A stretch of 50,077 nt of DNA from Nitrospira sp. (GCA_013140455.1 JABFSU010000073.1:1-50077); one strand, 5' to 3'; shown: positions 17,053 to 26,683, numbered from the stretch's first letter. Translations and numbers: made by a program. The notes: a model not told the origin generated them from the letters alone.

Positions 17053-17988
17053 CTAGCGCAGAAGGGATTCGCCGGCAGCTGCATGCACCGCGAGGGAGGA
17101 CGTACTGATCGTGTCGCCGACGGAATCAGAGAATCGGATGGGATTCTCAGAAGTCGCGAGGGCCAATGATTTCACGGCCTGACTCAACAGAGTTTCTCCT
17201 GATGCGGCAGTGGAACCATACATGGCTCCACCAATCTGACAGGTCAACAGCACCTCCTGCCCTTCAATCATCAAGGGAAGCGACATGGTGCGATAAATAT
17301 TCTGTGCGAGAGCATCGATCTGATCCCGCGCGACCACATTTTCAATCAGAATTGCGAACCGCCGATCACCGATTCTCGCCACGGTATTGTTAGAGGGCAA
17401 CGCGCTCTTGATGCGGGCGGCCTGCACTCGCACGATCAGCGAGATATTCGGAGTAGTCACTGAGGCCGGAAGCGGACGAAACTGGTGAAGGTCTGCCACA
17501 AGCACGCCGACACTGCGGCCCATATGTGATGCCCGAGTGAGCCCTTGCTCAAGGAGCACGGTGAAGAGGCGCAACGTGGGCAGGCCTGTCACATGGTCGT
17601 ATGCCGCCAGGCTTTCTTCGCGGGGTTGAATCTTGATTCGCCTGGAAAACGGCCAAAACCATATTCCAGCAAGGCTGAGACTGACGCTTATGAGGAGCCC
17701 TGCCCCGCCCATGATCGATTCGGGAGCGGCGAGAGATGCGCTACTCAGTACGCCTCCAATGCTCGTGCCGAACGGGACTCTCGCCGGTGCACTCAAGAGC
17801 CAATGGGCCGCGAAGAGGCCGGTCATGAGAGCGAGTGCAAAGCAGCCGAGGGATTTCTTACGAGACGATCCGCTGACTCGTGAGCGAGCGCGACCCGGGC
17901 GGGAGAGCCCCAGGGTGAACGGCCCACGGTATCCGACAGAAGACGTGAGGGACGTTGAGCTGGCCGATGTAGGTTGTTCTCTGTCCAT
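17053..17988 (-). CDS. membrane protein with degenerate GGDEF domain
   Basis: 311 residues from the ATG at 17988; the start is uncertain, since no ribosome binding site fits well and the frame stays open to 18105. A basic, serine-rich N-terminus is followed by two membrane spans (about 47-67 and 92-114) and a cytoplasmic domain that starts like a GGDEF domain (YDHVTGLPTLRLF at 130, then VGVLVADLHQFR). The signature itself is IGDRRF (about 207-211) in place of GG[D/E]EF. Catalytic diguanylate cyclase activity is therefore unlikely; a c-di-GMP or GTP sensing or scaffold role is possible. It follows fliA by 172 bases as the last gene of the fliL operon. Confidence 0.7.
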   Translation of the reverse strand: MDREQPTSASSTSLTSSVGYRGPFTLGLSRPGRARSRVSGSSRKKSLGCFALALMTGLFAAHWLLSAPARVPFGTSIGGVLSSASLAAPESIMGGAGLLISVSLSLAGIWFWPFSRRIKIQPREESLAAYDHVTGLPTLRLFTVLLEQGLTRASHMGRSVGVLVADLHQFRPLPASVTTPNISLIVRVQAARIKSALPSNNTVARIGDRRFAILIENVVARDQIDALAQNIYRTMSLPLMIEGQEVLLTCQIGGAMYGSTAASGETLLSQAVKSLALATSENPIRFSDSVGDTISTSSLAVHAAAGESLLR

Positions 17989-18160
17989 GAACAAGAGGCG
18001 GAAGCATCCTTCTAAGTGATGCCTCTGTCTCGGCTGTTCAGTGAGAGAACTGAAGAGCATGTATGGGAAAAACCCGATCCGGCACAAACCGCCACGAACC
18101 ATCACGGTAAGGCCGACTCAGGCTGCGAGCAATTCGCACCCAGTCAGCTTGTGCCGTGCT

Positions 18161-18910
18161 CTACCCGTCGGCATGAAGAAAGGCTTTCAGTCGGAGGATG
18201 GCCTTTGTGTGAATCTGGCATACACGAGACTCCGTGACTTTTAAGAGCTCCCCGATTTCCTTCATTGTCAGTTCTTCATAATAGTAGAGAGTCAGAACCA
18301 GCCGTTCTTTTTCTGGCAGTCCTTGGATGGCTTCGCCGATCGCTTCGCGCTCTCGCTCGTTCACTAGGGTGGACAACGGGTCCGGGTGATGCGTATCGGC
18401 GAGCATCTTGACGACTTTGTGCCCATCCGGCTCTTGAAGTCCCAAGTCGTCGATACTGATCATCACGGCTCCACGGGCCCGCGAGATAAAATCGTCGAGT
18501 TCATCCAGGGGCATCTTGAGCTCGGACGCCACTTCTTCATCCAATGGAGGACGTCCCAGTCGATTCAGGAGCACAATATGCGTCTTTTGCAGCAAACCGA
18601 TTCGTTCATGCACGGAACGTGGAATCCAATCCATCGAGCGAATTTCGTCCAACATGGCGCCACGAATCCGGAACTCTGCATAGGTCTTGAATTTCGCTTC
18701 TCGATTAGGATCGTATTTCTCCATCGCATCCATGAGGCCGATGGTCCCTACGGAGATCAGATCCTCGGCATCCAGGTACGCGGGTAATCGAAAGGCCAGG
18801 CGATGGGCCATTGCCCGAATCACATGGGCAAACTCTTTGATCAGTTGTTCACGATGAGCATCGCCGCTGGGAATCGCTTGATGGACACGATGAACTGCCG
18901 TTTTACTCAT
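18161..18910 (-). CDS. fliA: flagellar sigma factor FliA (sigma-28, RpoF)
   Basis: 249 residues from the ATG at 18910, preceded by AAAGG with a 10-base spacer. Region 2 is present (YLDAEDLISVGTIGLMDAMEKYDPNREAKFKTYAEFRIRGAM in parts), then region 3 (GRPPLDEEVASEL) and region 4 (LPEKERLVLTLYYYEELTMKEIGELLKVTESRVCQIHTKAI). FliA directs RNA polymerase to late flagellar promoters such as the one at 11863-11890 and is held by FlgM. It follows flhG by 22 bases, the usual flhF-flhG-fliA order of polar flagellates. Confidence 0.98.
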   Translation of the reverse strand: MSKTAVHRVHQAIPSGDAHREQLIKEFAHVIRAMAHRLAFRLPAYLDAEDLISVGTIGLMDAMEKYDPNREAKFKTYAEFRIRGAMLDEIRSMDWIPRSVHERIGLLQKTHIVLLNRLGRPPLDEEVASELKMPLDELDDFISRARGAVMISIDDLGLQEPDGHKVVKMLADTHHPDPLSTLVNEREREAIGEAIQGLPEKERLVLTLYYYEELTMKEIGELLKVTESRVCQIHTKAILRLKAFLHADG

Positions 18911-18932
18911 AATAAATATGCCTTTGACTCCA

Positions 18933-19799
18933 TCACATGACTGCGGTGGTATGAAGTAAGCGTTGCCACAAAAGCTGCACAGCACTTTTAGGAAAATTCG
19001 GCTTCGGCCACTGCAAAACTTGCCCAGCGAGCCGCGTCAGTGCCTGGGCCGCCGGCGAGACCGGAAAGAGCTCCAACAGCGCCTTTTGCCGCATCACTGC
19101 CAACGGAACATAATCATCCTGGGGGATATAGCCGACATACTCGAGCACAACATGCAGGAAACGATCCGCAGCGGTGTCGAGTTTTCTGAATACTTCTGCC
19201 GCTTCTCGCGGGCTCTTTGCCATGTTGACCAACACTTTGAAGCGACGTTCCCGATATTGTCGGGTCAACACCTTGATCAGTGCATAGGCATCTGTGAGGG
19301 ACGTGGGTTCGGGAGACACGACGATAATGGTGTCCTGAGCCGCCGACGCAAAGAAGGTGACATTCGGTGAAATTCCGGCCCCGGTATCGATCAGCAGCAC
19401 ATCGACGTCCCGCGAGAGCGCTTCCAGTTGTTCCAGGAGCAACATTTGCTGCGATTCACTCAACGAGGTCAGCTGTGGAACGCCTGAGCTGGCAGGCAAG
19501 ACCCGGATTCCTCCCGGACCATCGACAATGACGTCATCCAAAGAATGGGTTCCCGCCAGCACATGCTCGATCGTATGCTCAGGAACCAAACCCAGCAGCA
19601 CATCCAGATTGCCCAGCCCGAGATCGGCGTCCAAAACCAGGACACGCTTCCCTGCTTGACTCAATCCCATCGCCATATTGGCCACGATATTGGTTTTGCC
19701 AACGCCGCCTTTACCGCTGGCCACGGCGATGACATGGGGCAGCGACGAGGCTCGCTCCGACAGCTCCCCTGCCATAGGTGTAAACGATCCACTCTGCAT
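18933..19799 (-). CDS. flhG: MinD-like flagellar number regulator FlhG (FleN/YlxH)
   Basis: 288 residues. It has a deviant Walker A motif SGKGGVGKT near residue 30, VLDADLGLGNLDVLLGL (switch I/A' region) and LLIDTGAG (Walker B). FlhG is a ParA/MinD ATPase that limits flagellar number and, in Vibrio and Pseudomonas, restrains the FleQ/FlrA regulator and stimulates FlhF GTPase. A clear DQAxxLR activator motif is not visible in the short N-terminus. A C-terminal amphipathic helix is plausible (VQLLWQRLLHTTAVM). AGGAGG supports the ATG at 19799. It lies 11 bases after flhF. Confidence 0.96.
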   Translation of the reverse strand: MQSGSFTPMAGELSERASSLPHVIAVASGKGGVGKTNIVANMAMGLSQAGKRVLVLDADLGLGNLDVLLGLVPEHTIEHVLAGTHSLDDVIVDGPGGIRVLPASSGVPQLTSLSESQQMLLLEQLEALSRDVDVLLIDTGAGISPNVTFFASAAQDTIIVVSPEPTSLTDAYALIKVLTRQYRERRFKVLVNMAKSPREAAEVFRKLDTAADRFLHVVLEYVGYIPQDDYVPLAVMRQKALLELFPVSPAAQALTRLAGQVLQWPKPNFPKSAVQLLWQRLLHTTAVM

Positions 19800-19810
19800 T
19801 GTCTTTCCTC

Positions 19811-21211
19811 CTACCGCGTGACAGTGTTCATGGTGACTGCGTGTGAGCTGAGTGACGGTGACCGATCCGCCGACGCGTGAGCATCCAATGACGATCGGAA
19901 GGGAACGGTGTAGCGACGGCCGATGAGAAGCTCGGCCAGCCGTTGCGCGGTGGCGACTTCAAGGTCCTCTGGAACCCGCTGACCGGCGCTCCAATAGGAC
20001 AGAGGGATTCCTGATTGGTGACTCAATTCGTACAGCGCCCCGAAAGAATCCGTTTCATCGAGCTTGCTGAACAGCAGCCGCAAGAGCGGAAGCGCATGAA
20101 TCTGCGCGACCTGACGCTGCAAATCCTGCTCGCGTGTCGAGGCCGAGACCACGACATGCGTTTGCACCTCCGGTTCCGCTTTGAGGAGCTGATGGAGGCT
20201 ATGCACCAAGGCAAGATCCTTTTCTCCAAAACCAGCCGTATCGATCAGAATCAGATCCGCATCGGCATGCTTCCGGACATAGGCCGCAGCCTGTTTGGCC
20301 GACAGAGCCGATTCGCACGGGATGCCGAGCACGTCGGCATACATCCGAAGTTGTTCGACTGAAGCCAATCGATAGGTATCCAGCGAGACAATGGCGACGG
20401 ACTTCTTCTCTTCCAATTGATAGTGTGCCGCGAGCTTGGTAATGGCCGCCGTCTTTCCGGCTCCGTTTGTCCCGATCATCATGGCGATCGTCCGATCTCC
20501 TGCACCGGAGAGCAGTGATCCGCTCACGCGAATGTCTTGCGCCAGACATTTTGCCAACGCATTCTGGAAGTCGTGCGGTTCCGACGAACTACGACGAGCC
20601 AGCTCCACGCCCAACGACCGTCCAATTCTGTCTGCGCTCGACGGGCGCAGCCCTTGTGCGACGAGATTGCGGCACAACGAAGCGATGGCCGGCTCAGCAT
20701 GATGGCTTAAGGATTGTGAGGCCGCCGGCAATGACGCGCCGATCTCCCGGCTTAACTCGCGCAATTCTTTGCGCAGATCTTGTAAACGACTCTGTTTAAT
20801 ATCCGGTGACCGCGGCGTTGACGGGCGCGCCTGCCGAGGGGCCGGCGAAGACACCGTAGGCTGCTTCATTCCATCAGATGGAGGGATCGGCTTGGCTAAC
20901 ATTCCCTGCAAGGTGTCACGAAATACGTCCGGTCCAACAGGCTGCGTCCAGGTGCTTGCAGAGGATACCGCCTGTGGAGCTTTTCGCAGCTCGCTCGAGG
21001 CTGCCGTGTCCCGTGACGGCTTGATCGGCGGCAACGGATCATATTCGGCCGCCGCCATGACTTCCAACACCGGCTTATTGAAGTAACTCATCAGCCGTCC
21101 ACCTTGATGCACTTCCTTGGACGAGAGGATGACGGCATCAGGACCCAACTCTTCTTTGATCGCTCGAATCGCATCCTGCATGGTCAAGGCATGAAATGTT
21201 TTGACTTTCAT
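19811..21211 (-). CDS. flhF: SRP-type GTPase FlhF, flagellar placement
   Basis: 466 residues. The N-terminal B domain begins MKVKTFHALTMQDAIRAIKEELG and continues into a long low-complexity linker. The NG domain has the P-loop GTNGAGKT (247-254), SLDTYRLASVEQLRMYA, DTAGFG and a SKLDETDSFGALYEL guanine-specificity region. FlhF forms a GTP-dependent homodimer at the cell pole and sets where the flagellum is built. The flhA-flhF-flhG-fliA order strongly suggests polar flagellation. It begins 8 bases after flhA ends. Confidence 0.97.
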   Translation of the reverse strand: MKVKTFHALTMQDAIRAIKEELGPDAVILSSKEVHQGGRLMSYFNKPVLEVMAAAEYDPLPPIKPSRDTAASSELRKAPQAVSSASTWTQPVGPDVFRDTLQGMLAKPIPPSDGMKQPTVSSPAPRQARPSTPRSPDIKQSRLQDLRKELRELSREIGASLPAASQSLSHHAEPAIASLCRNLVAQGLRPSSADRIGRSLGVELARRSSSEPHDFQNALAKCLAQDIRVSGSLLSGAGDRTIAMMIGTNGAGKTAAITKLAAHYQLEEKKSVAIVSLDTYRLASVEQLRMYADVLGIPCESALSAKQAAAYVRKHADADLILIDTAGFGEKDLALVHSLHQLLKAEPEVQTHVVVSASTREQDLQRQVAQIHALPLLRLLFSKLDETDSFGALYELSHQSGIPLSYWSAGQRVPEDLEVATAQRLAELLIGRRYTVPFRSSLDAHASADRSPSLSSHAVTMNTVTR

Positions 21212-21219
21212 TATTCACC

Positions 21220-23322
21220 TCACGACGGTTGCGGAAGTTCTGAGTCCAGCCGGATGGTATCGAGTGACTGCAATCTCACCATGGCATCGATTTCATTCAG
21301 GCCGACCACCGGCACAGAGTGCAAGAGCCGGTCCGTCAACCGGCGCAGGTGTCGGCGCACGGCCGGGGAGCAGAGCAGAATCGGCTGCTGGCCTCGCGCA
21401 GCCACACGTTCCGCTGATTGCTTGAGCGCCGTCAGGAGTTTGTGCGACAGGGCAGGGTCCAGATTGAGCATGGCCCCCTGCGGCAATATTGACGCCTGCT
21501 CGGCGAGTGTGCGATCGAGGCGCGGATCCAGCGTAATGACTGGAAGAGAACCATCCGGTGCCTGGTACTGCTTGGTAATGGTCCGGGCCAGTGATTGACG
21601 AGCCATTTCCGTCAAAAGTTCGGCATCCTTGGTCGTCATGGCATGATCGGCGATGGCTTCCAAGATAGAGCGAATATCCCGGATAGGAATGCCCTCCTTG
21701 AGGAGATTGCCGAGAATTCTGACAACCGTACCGAGCGAGACCATGGTCGGAATGAGTTCTTCCACCAGTTTGGGGTGTGTCTTGCCAACTTCGTCGAGCA
21801 AGGCTTGGGCTTCCTGCCGGCCCAACAATTCGTGGCCATGACGTTTGATGATTTCGGAGAGATGCGTGGTAATGGCCGAGCTGGCATCGACGACGGTATA
21901 GCCGGCCATCTGCGCCTGCTCACGTTGATCCTCTGCGACCCACAATGCAGGCAATCCGAATGCGGGTTCCTTCGTAGGAATGCCCTGCACCATCCCGCGT
22001 TGCGCTGTGCCGGGATCGATCGCCAGCACATGGCCCGGCAGGACTTCGGCCTTGGCGATCTCGACCCCCTTCAGCATGATCGCGTATTCATTCGGACGCA
22101 GTTGCAAATTGTCCCGGATATGAATGGGGGGGACGACAAAACCCATGGATTCGGCAAACTGTCTCCGCAAGCCCTTGATGCGATCCAGAAGCGCATTCCC
22201 CTGTGTGCCTTCAACGAGATTGATCAGCCCATAGCCCACTTGCACTTCCATCAGATCGAGCGGGGCGATGTGGGCGACCGGTTCGTCAACTTTGGCGGTC
22301 ACCGGCGGAGGAGCCAGAGTCTGGGGCGCCTGTTCCCGCTGATAGAGATGATAGGCAATCCAGCACACACCGGCTCCGAGCACCAGGAAGGCCAGATGCG
22401 GCAAGCCCGGCACCAAGCCGAGTGCCAGCAAGATTCCGCCTGCCGTCCCCACCGCTCTGTGAGAATTCAAAAGTTGGCGAGTCATCTCCCCGCCAAGATC
22501 GTTTTCTGACGCGGCTCGCGTCACAATCATACCGGTGGCGGTCGAGACGATCAGAGCTGGAATTTGGGCGACCAGGCCTTCACCGACCGTCAACAGCGTG
22601 TAGGTTTGCGCCGCCAGGCCGGGGCTCATGCCCTGCTGCAGAATGCCGATGGTCAGTCCACCGACGATATTCACCACCACGATAATGACCGCCGCAACCG
22701 CATCGCCTCGAACAAACTTGCTGGCACCGTCCATGGCGCCATAAAAGTCCGCCTCTTCCGCGATATCCTTCCGCCGCCGGCGGGCTTCATCTTCCTTAAT
22801 GAGACCGGCATTCAGGTCGGCATCGATCGCCATCTGCTTACCCGGCATCGCATCCAATGTGAAGCGGGCAGCGACTTCAGCCACGCGGCCGGCGCCCTTG
22901 GTGACGACGACGAAATTGATGATCACCAGGATCGCAAACACCACGAGACCCACGGTGTAATTCCCGCCGACGACAAAGGTCCCGAACGTGCGGATGACTT
23001 CCCCTGCCGCCGCCGCCCCTTCATTCCCGTGCAACAGAATCAGGCGAGTCGACGCGATATTCAGAGACAACCGGAGGAGCGTGACCATCAGGAGAATCGA
23101 TGGAAATACCGAGAAGTCCATCGGCCGGCGGACTTGCAGTCCTACCAGCAAAATAATGATGGAAATCGTGATATCGAAACTGAGCAAGAGGTCCAATAGA
23201 AATCGCGGGAGCGGCAGCAACATGACCATGAGCACGCCGACCACACCCACGGACATGACAATGTCCGGATGCTTCAGCAGTGGAGGATGTTCAATTGGAG
23301 TAACAGTTGTCGTGGATGCCAT
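21220..23322 (-). CDS. flhA: flagellar export gate protein FlhA
   Basis: 700 residues, full length. The N-terminal half has about eight membrane spans. The cytoplasmic loop has the conserved FHIPEP-family stretch KGAGRVAEVAARFTLDAMPGKQMAIDADLNAGLI in parts. The C-terminal half (from about 350) is the soluble nonamer-ring domain that docks chaperone-substrate complexes. FlhA is the core of the proton-driven type III export gate with FlhB and FliPQR. It lies 15 bases after flhB. Confidence 0.98.
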   Translation of the reverse strand: MASTTTVTPIEHPPLLKHPDIVMSVGVVGVLMVMLLPLPRFLLDLLLSFDITISIIILLVGLQVRRPMDFSVFPSILLMVTLLRLSLNIASTRLILLHGNEGAAAAGEVIRTFGTFVVGGNYTVGLVVFAILVIINFVVVTKGAGRVAEVAARFTLDAMPGKQMAIDADLNAGLIKEDEARRRRKDIAEEADFYGAMDGASKFVRGDAVAAVIIVVVNIVGGLTIGILQQGMSPGLAAQTYTLLTVGEGLVAQIPALIVSTATGMIVTRAASENDLGGEMTRQLLNSHRAVGTAGGILLALGLVPGLPHLAFLVLGAGVCWIAYHLYQREQAPQTLAPPPVTAKVDEPVAHIAPLDLMEVQVGYGLINLVEGTQGNALLDRIKGLRRQFAESMGFVVPPIHIRDNLQLRPNEYAIMLKGVEIAKAEVLPGHVLAIDPGTAQRGMVQGIPTKEPAFGLPALWVAEDQREQAQMAGYTVVDASSAITTHLSEIIKRHGHELLGRQEAQALLDEVGKTHPKLVEELIPTMVSLGTVVRILGNLLKEGIPIRDIRSILEAIADHAMTTKDAELLTEMARQSLARTITKQYQAPDGSLPVITLDPRLDRTLAEQASILPQGAMLNLDPALSHKLLTALKQSAERVAARGQQPILLCSPAVRRHLRRLTDRLLHSVPVVGLNEIDAMVRLQSLDTIRLDSELPQPS

Positions 23323-23337
23323 GTGATACAGCCCTTC

Positions 23338-24426
23338 TTATAACTGTCCGGGGTTGACGCCCCTGGCCCGGTACACAAACGCCAGGATTTCAGCAACGGC
23401 GCGATAGAGGTTCGACGGAATTTCCTTCCCGATATCGACCAGCCGGTAGAGCGTTCTGGCGACCAGCTTATTTTCGACCACCGCTACCCCATGATGACGA
23501 GCCAGCTCGCGAATACGTTCCGCGACAAAACCGGCGCCCTTGGCCACCACGAACGGAGCGGCCTTCTGGGTGGCGTCATATTTCAGCGCAACCGCCAGGT
23601 GCGTGGGGTTGGTGACCACGACATCGGCGGTCTTCACCGCCGCCATCATGCGTTTCTTGGCAAGATCGCGTTGCGCGGAGCGGATACGGCCACGGACTAA
23701 CGGGTCGCCCTCCGATGCCTTGTGTTCTTCCTTCACTTCTTCTTTGGTCATGCGCAGATCGCGGGACCACTCAAAGCGCTGATACATGTAGTCCACGGCC
23801 GCCAGGACCGCCAACGCCCCCACGACGCCCATCGCCACTTTCAATGTGAGATGTCCGGCCATTTCGATCGAAGCCGGCAGATCGTAGTCCATCAGTCCCG
23901 GTACCATGAGCAGATCGTGACGCGCGGTAAAGAGTCCGACGCTCATGATGATCACAATCTTCACGAGGCCCTTGAGAAGCTCCATCACAGATCTGGTGGA
24001 GAACAGTTGTCCCAAGCCCTTGATCGGATTGAGCTTGCTGAAGTTGGGCTGCAGCGCGTTCGGCCTCCACAGAAATCCTGTTTGTGCCAGCGAAGAGCCG
24101 GTCCCCATGAACAGGATGACGCCGAGGATCGGAAGAATCAGGACCATCGTCGTCACACTGATCTGCACGATAATCGTATGGATATGTTCCACCGTCAGGG
24201 CTTTCCAGAAAGTCTCGTCGAACGACAATGACAGCCCGCGCCGAGTGACATCGGTCAACTGCCGCAGTCCGATCGGCACTCCGATGGCCAGAAATCCGAC
24301 CCCGCCAAGAAGGACCGCCGCGGTGCTGACATCGCGGCTGATCGCGACCTGTCCATCGCGTCGTGCCTCCGCCTTACGCTTTTCAGTCGCTTCTTCTGTC
24401 CGACTGCTCTTATCTGAATCAGCCAC
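23338..24426 (-). CDS. flhB: flagellar export switch protein FlhB
   Basis: 362 residues from a GTG at 24426, chosen because CAGGAG lies 8 bases upstream; the frame opens further to a TTG at 24453 without a good site. The hydrophilic N-terminus (SSRTEEATEKRKAEARRDG) is typical, followed by four membrane spans and the cytoplasmic domain with the self-cleaving motif NPTH (273-276). Cleavage there switches export from rod/hook to filament substrates, together with FliK. It overlaps the end of fliR by 8 bases. Confidence 0.97.
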   Translation of the reverse strand: MADSDKSSRTEEATEKRKAEARRDGQVAISRDVSTAAVLLGGVGFLAIGVPIGLRQLTDVTRRGLSLSFDETFWKALTVEHIHTIIVQISVTTMVLILPILGVILFMGTGSSLAQTGFLWRPNALQPNFSKLNPIKGLGQLFSTRSVMELLKGLVKIVIIMSVGLFTARHDLLMVPGLMDYDLPASIEMAGHLTLKVAMGVVGALAVLAAVDYMYQRFEWSRDLRMTKEEVKEEHKASEGDPLVRGRIRSAQRDLAKKRMMAAVKTADVVVTNPTHLAVALKYDATQKAAPFVVAKGAGFVAERIRELARHHGVAVVENKLVARTLYRLVDIGKEIPSNLYRAVAEILAFVYRARGVNPGQL

Positions 24427-25207
24427 GTCCGAGGCTCCTGAGTAACGCTTCAATCGTGAGTTGGAGCTGTTCGAACTCCGACCCGATCAAGGCTACGGTA
24501 AACGGCATTCCGAGACTGAGGACGAGCAACCCGCCGGCAATCGTAATGGGAAAACTTAAGACAAAGACCTGGACTTGCGGAACGGCGCGTCCGAGCAAGG
24601 CCATGAGGACATTGATGAGCAAAATGGTAATCAGCACCGGCGCGGACAATTTCAGGCCGATCGTAAACATCCGCTGTGACAGCAGGAGAATCTCTTCTCC
24701 CAGGTGCGCGGACAGATGGGCGCCGAACGCGGGGATCGCTTCATAACTGTGAATGATGGTCGCCATGGCAAACAGATGCGCATTCAGCGAGAGGAAGATC
24801 AACGAAGCCAGCATGGTAAAGAACTGGGCGACCATCGGGGTTTGTTGTGAGGTCGTCGGATCGAACAGATGGACCGCACCGAACCCCATTTGAATACCCA
24901 ACAACTCACCGGCGACTTCCAACGCGCCAAACAGCAAGCGAACCGCCAACCCGATCGTGACACCGATCGTCATCTCGCTGAGCATGCCGCCGACCAAGAT
25001 CATGGGATCCAGCGACACGGTGGGCATCGGAATCGACGGAGCCAGCATCAGGCTCAACGCCAACACTAAACCGAGCTTGACCTTGATGGGGATCGTCCGT
25101 CCGCTGAAGACCGGCAGCGCAGCCAGCAGGCCCCCGATGCGGGACACCAGGACGAGAAAGGCCTGGAATTGCGGGAGAAGAATGTGAATGTTCTGCGTCA
25201 GTCCCAT
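24419..25207 (-). CDS. fliR: flagellar export protein FliR
   Basis: 262 residues, very hydrophobic with about six membrane segments. Motifs include FLVLVSRIGGLLAALPVFS near the start, IGVTIGLAVRLLFGALEVAGELLGIQMGFG in the middle and SAPVLITILLINVLMALLGRAVPQ later, all typical of FliR. In the cell one FliR joins five FliP and four FliQ to form the export pore in the inner membrane. It lies 6 bases after fliQ and overlaps flhB. Confidence 0.97.
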   Translation of the reverse strand: MGLTQNIHILLPQFQAFLVLVSRIGGLLAALPVFSGRTIPIKVKLGLVLALSLMLAPSIPMPTVSLDPMILVGGMLSEMTIGVTIGLAVRLLFGALEVAGELLGIQMGFGAVHLFDPTTSQQTPMVAQFFTMLASLIFLSLNAHLFAMATIIHSYEAIPAFGAHLSAHLGEEILLLSQRMFTIGLKLSAPVLITILLINVLMALLGRAVPQVQVFVLSFPITIAGGLLVLSLGMPFTVALIGSEFEQLQLTIEALLRSLGRG

Positions 25208-25213
25208 GCGGTC

Positions 25214-25483
25214 CTAGCGAATGTAGTCGGGAATATTGGTCAGGAGATTGGTCATGAAGCTGGTCATGACGCCCAACATCCAGGGCAAAAACACGAGAAT
25301 GGCGCCGAAGAGGGTTAAGACCTTGGGCACAAAGCTTAGGGTCGGCTCATTCAATTGTGTCATCGCTTGAAATGCACTCACGGCCAAGCCGACCAGCAGG
25401 CTCAACCCTAAAATGGGTGCGGAAACCATGATGGTCGTTTCCAACGCTTGCCGTCCGAGTTCAGTGACCATTTCCGGTGTCAT
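25214..25483 (-). CDS. fliQ: flagellar export protein FliQ
   Basis: 89 residues with two membrane helices, the exact family length. The start MTPEMVTELGRQALETTIMVSAPILG and the LVGLAVSAFQAMTQLNEPTLSFVPK segment are highly conserved in FliQ. It is part of the FliP5-FliQ4-FliR1 pore. It sits 4 bases after fliP and 6 bases before fliR. Confidence 0.97.
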   Translation of the reverse strand: MTPEMVTELGRQALETTIMVSAPILGLSLLVGLAVSAFQAMTQLNEPTLSFVPKVLTLFGAILVFLPWMLGVMTSFMTNLLTNIPDYIR

Positions 25484-25487
25484 AGAA

Positions 25488-26264
25488 TTACTGAAAGCTC
25501 CTCACCATTGATCCGACGACGAGATACCATCCGTCGGCCAGCACAAATAAAATAAGCTTGAACGGCAATGAAATGACGGCCGGGGGCAACAGCATCATGC
25601 CCATCGACATCAGAATGCTGGCTACCACCATGTCGACAATCAAGAATGGAATGTAGATCAAGAAGCCGATCTGAAAGGAGATGCGGAGCTCGCTCAGAAT
25701 AAAGGCCGGGATCACCACATGGGTCGGCACATCGGCGATCTTGTCCGGTTTAGGAATCTTACTCAGCGTGATAAAGAGTTCCAGGTCCTTGTCCCGGAGC
25801 TGGCGCAACATGAAGCCTCTGACCGGTTCGATGCCCTTCTTCCAGGCATCTTCATAGGACAGCTGTTCGGCCAAGAGCGGTTGCAGCGCCTCGCCGTAGA
25901 CCTGTTGTCCGACGGGAGCCATGATGAACATCGTGAGAAATAAGGCGAGCGCCAGCAGGACTTGATTCGGTGGCACCGATTGCGTCCCGAGTGCTTGGCG
26001 GAGGAACGAGAGGACGATCACAATCCGTGTAAACGACGTGACCATGATAAAGAGCGCCGGCGCCAGCGAGAGGACCGTCAATAAGATCAGAATCTGGATG
26101 ACGACGGCCGTTTGCTTGGGTGAATCCGATCCCAGATCGATACTGACCGACGGCCCGGCAGCCCACATCGGCTCCGGTATCGCCAGGCCCAGGCCAATGA
26201 GGAGCACGGCTCCTATCAGAGCGAGCCTGGTCCACGGTGCGGCTAGGCGCTTCACGCTATGCAT
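25488..26264 (-). CDS. fliP: flagellar export protein FliP
   Basis: 258 residues with a cleavable N-terminal signal (to about WAAGPS), as in other FliP proteins. Conserved segments are MVTSFTRIVIVLSFLRQALGTQSVPPNQVL, PAFILSELRISFQIGFLIYIPFLIVDMVVASILMSMGMMLLPP and the final LFVLADGWYLVVGSMVRSF, each seen here. FliP is the main pore-forming subunit of the export gate. The gene overlaps fliO by 8 bases. Confidence 0.98.
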   Translation of the reverse strand: MHSVKRLAAPWTRLALIGAVLLIGLGLAIPEPMWAAGPSVSIDLGSDSPKQTAVVIQILILLTVLSLAPALFIMVTSFTRIVIVLSFLRQALGTQSVPPNQVLLALALFLTMFIMAPVGQQVYGEALQPLLAEQLSYEDAWKKGIEPVRGFMLRQLRDKDLELFITLSKIPKPDKIADVPTHVVIPAFILSELRISFQIGFLIYIPFLIVDMVVASILMSMGMMLLPPAVISLPFKLILFVLADGWYLVVGSMVRSFQ

Positions 26265-26664
26265 GCGGTCCGCCTTGCTTCCCCTGCCCGAAGGCTTTGG
26301 TCACATCCTGCCACCATTCAGCCGACAGCAGGTTGTGAGAGGAGATCCCGCAGGGAGCACCGGACTGACCGGAGGATGAGATGAGGGTCGCCAGACTTTC
26401 TGTGGCCTCGATACGACCGAGAGGAATGAGCGTGTCTGCCGCCAGACCGACGGCAAAGTATTGACCGGCAACGGCGACAAGGGCGATAGATTGTCTTGGA
26501 GCCAGATAGCTATTCGCCACGACCTGGATGAGAGGTGTGCCGCCGGATATGCCGATACGTTGCGATAACACGCGCCGGGCAACCCAGGCGGCGGCTCCCA
26601 TCAAAAGCAGGACTGCCCCCAGTGCCAGGAGTGTTCGGCCCATGCTGTCCCACACGTCAACCAC
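26257..26664 (-). CDS. fliO: flagellar assembly protein FliO
   Basis: 135 residues with one N-terminal membrane helix (about 10-29) and a small cytoplasmic beta domain containing VVANSYLAPRQSIALVAVAGQYFAVGLAAD, the FliO pattern (L.P.RSL.LV.V..R.LLVG). FliO forms a scaffold that stabilises FliP during pore assembly. The family is poorly conserved; the position between fliN and fliP supports the call. It overlaps fliP by 8 bases and follows fliN by 19. Confidence 0.9.
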   Translation of the reverse strand: MVDVWDSMGRTLLALGAVLLLMGAAAWVARRVLSQRIGISGGTPLIQVVANSYLAPRQSIALVAVAGQYFAVGLAADTLIPLGRIEATESLATLISSSGQSGAPCGISSHNLLSAEWWQDVTKAFGQGKQGGPHA

Positions 26665-26683
26665 GGTATCGCTCCCCTGTTGC

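Noticed and set aside
18128..18142. Minus-strand TGGGTGCGAATTGCT between fliA and the GGDEF-like gene as a sigma-54 site
   Set aside because: GG and GC are 9 bases apart, while sigma-54 sites need 10.
21595..22509. A 304-codon plus-strand frame opposite flhA
   Set aside because: Antisense shadow of flhA; its composition is that expected from the opposite strand.
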